Origin: Pseudomonas putida | GTDB lineage: Bacteria; Pseudomonadota; Gammaproteobacteria; Pseudomonadales; Pseudomonadaceae | Assembly (NCBI RefSeq): GCF_002025705.1 | Contig: NZ_CP018846.1 | Coordinates: 859,501 to 923,500, forward strand | Length of the DNA: 64,000 nucleotides | Direction of reading: 5' to 3' | In this document: positions 59,616 through 64,000 of the stretch, piece after piece | Numbering within the stretch: the first letter of the stretch is position 1 | How the letters are laid out: the number at the start of each line of letters is the position of its first letter | Program-made: the position numbers and the translations under genes | Notes under the pieces: model-generated | The model's database searches: none | What the model was told of the DNA's origin: nothing | The model's input: the letters and a program-made list of their open reading frames with translations, nothing else

Positions 59616-61760
59616 ATGATCAGCAACGAACTCAAAGCCACCATCCAGGGCGCCTACACGCGTTTTCTCGAAGCCAAGAGCCTCAAACCGCGGTATGGCC
59701 AGCGCCTGATGATCGCCGAAGTGGCCAAGGTGCTCGGCGACATCGCCTGTGACGACGAAGGCCGCCGCGCCGGCGAGCCCGCCGTGGTCGCGGTGGAAGC
59801 GGGTACCGGTACCGGCAAGACGGTCGCCTACGCGCTGGCCGCGATCCCGGCCGCCAAGGCCGCTGGCAAGCGCCTGGTGATCGCCACCGCGACCGTGGCC
59901 TTGCAGGAGCAGATCGTCATCAAGGACCTGCCGGACCTGATGCGCAACAGCGGCCTGAACTTCAGCTTCGCCCTGGCCAAGGGGCGCGGCCGTTATCTGT
60001 GCCTGTCCAAGCTCGATATCCTGCTGCAGGAGGGCCACGCGCAGTCGGCCACTGCCCAGTTGTTCGAAGAAGAAGGCTTCCATATCGAAGTCGACGAGCG
60101 CAGCCAGAAGCTGTTCAACAGCATGATCGAAAAGCTCGCCGGCAACCGTTGGGACGGCGACCGCGACAACTGGTCGGAGGCCATCGAGGACCAGGACTGG
60201 GCTCGCCTGACCACTGACCACAGCCAGTGTACCGGCCGCCACTGCCCGAATTTCCAGCAGTGTGTGTTCTACAAGGCCCGCGAAGGCATGGGCAAGGTCG
60301 ATGTAATCGTTACCAACCACGACATGGTCCTGGCCGATCTGGCGCTGGGCGGTGGCGCGGTGCTGCCCGACCCGCGCGACACCCTGTACGTGTTCGACGA
60401 AGGCCACCACTTGCCAGACAAGGCCATCGGCCATTTCGCCCATTATTCGCGTCTGCGCTCCACCGCCGACTGGCTGGAGCAGACCGCCAAGAACCTCACC
60501 AAGCTGCTGGCCCAGCACCCGTTGCCGGGCGACCTGGGCAAGTACATCGAACAGGTACCGGAGCTGGCGCGGGAAGTGCGCACCCAGCAGCAGTTCATGT
60601 TCACCCTGTGCGAGCAGGTCGCCGACTTCCGCCCGAGCGAAGACACCGAAGGCCGCGAGCGCCCGCGCTATCGTTTCGAGGGCGGTGTGGTGCCGGAGCA
60701 GATCCGCGAAGTCGGCATCGAATTGAAAAAGGGCTTCTCCCGCCTCAATGACCTGTTCACGCGCCTGGCCGACCTGCTCAAGGAAGGCATGGACGGTGAA
60801 GTCAACATCGGCATCGCCAGCCACCAGGCCGAGGAGTGGTACCCACTGTTCGGCAGCCTGGTCACTCGTGCCCAGGGCAACTGGGAGCTATGGACCGCGT
60901 TCACTGCCGAAGACCCGGAAGACAGCCCGCCCATGGCGCGTTGGCTGACGCTGGCCGAAAGCGGCGCGCTGTTCGACATCGAGGTCAATGCCAGCCCGAT
61001 TCTTGCCGCTGAAATGCTGCGGCGCAGCCTCTGGAGTGTCGCCCATGGCGCTCTGGTGACCTCGGCCACACTGACCGCGCTGGGCAAGTTCGACCGCTTC
61101 CGCATGCGCTCGGGGTTGCCCCGCGATGCCGTTACCTGCGTGGTGCCCAGCCCGTTCGTGCACGGCGATGCCGGCCTGTTGCGAGTCCCCGACCTCAAGG
61201 CCGATCCGCGCGACGCAGCGGCACACACTGCAGCGATCATCCGCGAGCTGCCGGGCATCGTCGAAGATGCCCGTGGCGCGCTGGTGCTGTTCTCCTCGCG
61301 CAAGCAAATGCAGGAAGTGTTCGATGGCCTGGACCGCGACTGGCGCAAACTGGTGCTGATCCAGGGCAACCTGTCCAAGCAGGAAACCCTGAACAAGCAC
61401 AAGGCACGAGTCGACGATGGCCAGCACAGCGTGCTGTTCGGCCTGGCCAGCTTCGCCGAGGGTGTCGACCTGCCGGGGGCCTATTGTGAACATGTGGTCA
61501 TCGCCAAGATCCCCTTCGCGGTGCCAGACGACCCGGTCGAAGCGGCCCTGGCCGAGTGGATCGAAGCCCGTGGTGGCAACCCGTTCATGGAGATTGCCGT
61601 ACCCGACGCCTCGCTGCGCCTGATCCAGGCCTGCGGCCGCCTGCTGCGTACCGAGCAGGATCGCGGCGTCATTACCTTGCTGGATCGGCGTCTGGTCACG
61701 CAGCGCTACGGCAAGGCTATTCTCAATGCGCTGCCGCCTTTCCGGCGGGAGATTTCCTGA
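59616..61760 (+). CDS. dinG: ATP-dependent DNA helicase DinG
   Basis: A 714-residue XPD-type superfamily 2 helicase. Walker A is EAGTGTGKTVAY. The [4Fe-4S] ligands come from GRYLCLSKL and the later CTGRHCPNFQQC, which gives four Cys. The DEAH-type box is VFDEGHHL and motif VI is QACGRLLRTEQDRG. It unwinds DNA and R-loops during repair. Confidence 0.95.
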   Translation: MISNELKATIQGAYTRFLEAKSLKPRYGQRLMIAEVAKVLGDIACDDEGRRAGEPAVVAVEAGTGTGKTVAYALAAIPAAKAAGKRLVIATATVALQEQIVIKDLPDLMRNSGLNFSFALAKGRGRYLCLSKLDILLQEGHAQSATAQLFEEEGFHIEVDERSQKLFNSMIEKLAGNRWDGDRDNWSEAIEDQDWARLTTDHSQCTGRHCPNFQQCVFYKAREGMGKVDVIVTNHDMVLADLALGGGAVLPDPRDTLYVFDEGHHLPDKAIGHFAHYSRLRSTADWLEQTAKNLTKLLAQHPLPGDLGKYIEQVPELAREVRTQQQFMFTLCEQVADFRPSEDTEGRERPRYRFEGGVVPEQIREVGIELKKGFSRLNDLFTRLADLLKEGMDGEVNIGIASHQAEEWYPLFGSLVTRAQGNWELWTAFTAEDPEDSPPMARWLTLAESGALFDIEVNASPILAAEMLRRSLWSVAHGALVTSATLTALGKFDRFRMRSGLPRDAVTCVVPSPFVHGDAGLLRVPDLKADPRDAAAHTAAIIRELPGIVEDARGALVLFSSRKQMQEVFDGLDRDWRKLVLIQGNLSKQETLNKHKARVDDGQHSVLFGLASFAEGVDLPGAYCEHVVIAKIPFAVPDDPVEAALAEWIEARGGNPFMEIAVPDASLRLIQACGRLLRTEQDRGVITLLDRRLVTQRYGKAILNALPPFRREIS

Positions 61761-61841
61761 CGGCCGGAGCACGATGCGCCGGCCCGTTGTCCATTACTCA
61801 GTCGCGGGCTCATGAGGGCCTGGAAGGAGAGCCCCAGCCCT

Positions 61842-64000
61842 ATGATCCGCCGCACCTTGCCCGTGGTACTTACCCTGTTGTTCAGCACGCCTTTGCTGGC
61901 CGGGCAGCAAACGCTGTTCAGCTTCGTCCGCCCGGCCTCGGTGGTCAATGTGGCGACCGAAGGCACCGGCATGCCGCAGTACAACGCGGAGCAGACGGCC
62001 GAAGGCGAGGTGCTCAGGCGGGTGGTGTTCAATCCGGTCGAACGGCCGACCTTGCGCCTGGGCCCGCAGAGCGGCGTGTGGGACTGGTCGGCTGGGCAGT
62101 TCCTTACCTTGCGTATGCAAAGCGCCCAGGACTGGGCTTTGACTGTCGACGTCAGCGTGCTCGGCAGCGATGGGCGCACGCTGACCAGCCGTATCGACCT
62201 GCCCGCCGGGCCTGCGCAAACCGTCATGGTGCCGCTCAAGGCCAGTTCGCCGCTGAGCCAGGGCATGCGTGCCGGGCCGCCAATGCCATGGGCATACGAA
62301 GGGCAGCGGTTGCTGTTTGCCAGCAGTGCCGGTGAGGTCGACCTCAAGCAGGTGGTGTCTGTCAGCCTGACCATACCCAACCCGAAGGTGGCGCAAAACC
62401 TGTTGATCGAGAAGGTCGGCATCCAGGACGACGACCTGGCCTACCAGGCGGCCTACCACGAGTTGATCGATGCCTACGGCCAGTCGACCCGAGGGCATTG
62501 GCCCGAGAAGATCGCCAGTGACGACCAGCTCAAAGCCGCCGACAGTCGTGAACAGCAGCAACTCAAAAGCTGGCTGGCTGAACTTCAGAAACAGCCACTG
62601 GACAGCTACGGCGGCTTGCTGGCTGGGCCGGCGTTCGAAGCCAAGGGCTTTTTCCGCACGCAGAAGCGCGATGGTCGCTGGTACCTCGTTACGCCGGAGG
62701 GGCACCCGTTCTACTCGCTGGGCGTCAATGCCGTGGCCGCCGATGGTGGGCGTACCTACGTTGCCGGTCGCGAGAGCATGTTCAAGGCGTTGCCTGGTGA
62801 CGGTGATGTGCTGTCGGCCTTCTATGGTGAAGGCAACAACGACGATGGCAACGCCTCGTCGCATGGGCGCAGTTTCAAGCAGGGCCGTTGGTTCGACTTC
62901 TATGCCGCGAACATGCAGCGCACTTACGGCAAGCCTTGCCCGCCTGCCGTGGAAGGGCAGGCCGCCCCCGAGTGCCCGTCGCTGGCGCTGGATGCCGAGC
63001 GTTGGCAGGGGCACACCCTGGACCGGCTGCAGGCCTGGGGCTTCAATACCCTGGGCAACTGGAGCGACCCGGCCCTCGGCCAGGCCAAACGCATGCCCTA
63101 TACCTTGCCGCTGTCGATTGTCGGTGACTATGCCAGCATCAGCACCGGCATGGACTGGTGGGGCCGTATGCCAGACCCGTTCGACCCACGGTTTGCCATG
63201 GCCACTGAACGCGCCGTGGCCATTGCCACGCGCGATCACCGTGACGACCCCTGGCTGATCGGTTATTTCGCCGACAATGAACTGGCCTGGGCTGCGCCCG
63301 GCAATGACCCCAAGGCGCGCTATGGTCTGGCTTACGGCACCTTGCGGCTGACTACCGACGTGCCGGCCAAGCGCGCCTTCCTCAAGCAGCTGCGCGACAA
63401 GTACCGCAACCAGGAGGGGCTGTCCAAGGCCTGGGGCATCGACCTGCAAGCCTGGGAGCTGATGGAGGACCCAGGCTTCGAGGCGCCGCTGCCGAATCCC
63501 GAGCACCCGGAGATCGAGCGTGATTACCAGTATTTCCAGCAGGTATTCGCCGAGACCTACTTCAAGACCATTGCCGATGCACTGAATTGGCATGCGCCCA
63601 ACCACCTGTTGCTGGGCGGTCGCTATGCCGTGAGCACGCCGGAAGCGGTCAAGGCCTGCGCCGAGTTCTGCGATGTGTTGAGTTTCAATTTCTATACCCT
63701 CAAACCCGAAGATGGCTATGACTTTGCCCGCCTGGCCGAACTCGACAAGCCAGTGCTGGTGTCCGAGTTCCAGTTTGGCTCCCGCGACCGTGGGCCGTTC
63801 TGGCCAGGGCCGGTGGAAGTGGCAAGGGAAGAGGACCGCGGGCCGGCCTACGGCAACTTCCTCAAGGCCGCCCTGGCACAGCCGATGATCGTTGGCGCGC
63901 ATTGGTTCCAGTACCTCGACCAACCGGCCAGCGGGCGCTTGCTCGATGGCGAGAACGGCCACCTGGGCCTGGTGGCGATCACCGATGTGGCGTACCCGGG
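61842..64000 (+). CDS. Exported clan-A glycoside hydrolase (agarase/beta-galactosidase-like), truncated by window end
   Basis: At least 719 residues, open at the right edge. AGGAG precedes the ATG, and the signal peptide is MIRRTLPVVLTLLFSTPLLA. An N-terminal beta-sandwich of about 180 residues comes before a TIM-barrel domain. The barrel has the acid/base Glu480 in FADNELAW and the nucleophile Glu642 in LVSEFQFGS, the pattern of clan GH-A enzymes related to GH42/GH50. Similar proteins are annotated as agarases, but a soil pseudomonad would rather use it on its own or plant polysaccharide. The C-terminus is not in the window. Confidence 0.82.
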   Translation, partial: MIRRTLPVVLTLLFSTPLLAGQQTLFSFVRPASVVNVATEGTGMPQYNAEQTAEGEVLRRVVFNPVERPTLRLGPQSGVWDWSAGQFLTLRMQSAQDWALTVDVSVLGSDGRTLTSRIDLPAGPAQTVMVPLKASSPLSQGMRAGPPMPWAYEGQRLLFASSAGEVDLKQVVSVSLTIPNPKVAQNLLIEKVGIQDDDLAYQAAYHELIDAYGQSTRGHWPEKIASDDQLKAADSREQQQLKSWLAELQKQPLDSYGGLLAGPAFEAKGFFRTQKRDGRWYLVTPEGHPFYSLGVNAVAADGGRTYVAGRESMFKALPGDGDVLSAFYGEGNNDDGNASSHGRSFKQGRWFDFYAANMQRTYGKPCPPAVEGQAAPECPSLALDAERWQGHTLDRLQAWGFNTLGNWSDPALGQAKRMPYTLPLSIVGDYASISTGMDWWGRMPDPFDPRFAMATERAVAIATRDHRDDPWLIGYFADNELAWAAPGNDPKARYGLAYGTLRLTTDVPAKRAFLKQLRDKYRNQEGLSKAWGIDLQAWELMEDPGFEAPLPNPEHPEIERDYQYFQQVFAETYFKTIADALNWHAPNHLLLGGRYAVSTPEAVKACAEFCDVLSFNFYTLKPEDGYDFARLAELDKPVLVSEFQFGSRDRGPFWPGPVEVAREEDRGPAYGNFLKAALAQPMIVGAHWFQYLDQPASGRLLDGENGHLGLVAITDVAYP

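Noticed and set aside
61794..63962. 722-codon minus-strand open frame opposite the glycoside hydrolase
   Set aside because: The plus strand has a signal peptide, Shine-Dalgarno and both catalytic residues; the antisense frame has none.

Overview
The window is a chromosomal segment of a Pseudomonas of the P. putida group. The gene order argues for this: aauRS-aatPMQJ, glpFKRD, argF, grxD-bfr-bfd-peroxiredoxin-rnt-pyrC-motY-argG, nth-rnf-metG-mrp, and the four-enzyme DNA-repair cluster with an ATP-dependent ligase. High G+C coding DNA and many REP-type palindromes with the CGCGGGT/ACCCGC and GGAGCGG/CCGCTCC cores agree. No rRNA, tRNA, CRISPR array, prophage or insertion sequence with a transposase was seen.

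Layout. 1-4.8 kb: the N-terminal half of a full-length Lhr helicase (cut by the window edge), a Nudix hydrolase, MetR and a secreted alpha/beta hydrolase. 4.8-11.6 kb: the acidic amino acid uptake system, with the AauS/AauR two-component pair, the AatJQMP ABC importer, a sigma-54 promoter and a perfect AauR-type palindrome. 11.7-16.1 kb: a 1459-residue toxin/effector with leucine-rich repeats and a NEL-type E3 ubiquitin ligase domain, divergent from aatJ. 16.1-21.5 kb: the glycerol regulon (glpF, glpK, glpR, glpD) with GlpR-like operators. 21.8-33.4 kb: housekeeping genes for tRNA editing, an iron-type ABC ATPase, arginine and pyrimidine synthesis, iron storage, redox, RNase T, the MotY flagellar protein and argG, plus a molybdopterin oxidoreductase. 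33.4-34.8 kb: a small membrane protein and an orphan LuxR-type response regulator in AT-richer DNA. 34.8-42.4 kb: nth and an Rnf-like membrane redox operon that lacks rnfC, then metG and mrp. 42.6-51.1 kb: a cold-shock protein, dcd, and the Exo-Ligase-Lhr-core-PdeM repair cluster with an aspartoacylase-like gene inside it. 51.5-59.5 kb: a penicillin-acylase-family lipoprotein, SEC-C metal-binding proteins, two tandem OmpA lipoproteins, a collagen-like secreted protein and a CopD-like protein. 59.6-64 kb: DinG helicase and the start of a secreted clan-A glycoside hydrolase.

The most interesting points are these. (1) The Rnf-like operon has no rnfC. Its RnfB lacks the usual N-terminal membrane helix and carries an Arg/Ala-rich tail that resembles RnfC tail repeats. 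(2) A family of 228-331 bp elements with 70-115 bp terminal inverted repeats occurs in four copies with two kinds of core, always 22-31 nt beyond a stop codon. (3) The NEL effector gene shares its upstream region with the AauR-controlled aat operon. (4) AauR has NAFTGA in place of the sigma-54 contact motif GAFTGA. (5) The window holds several divergent or unusual proteins: a penicillin-acylase-like lipoprotein with an altered nucleophile motif, a collagen-like exported protein and an Mo-oxidoreductase with no obvious Cys/Sec ligand.
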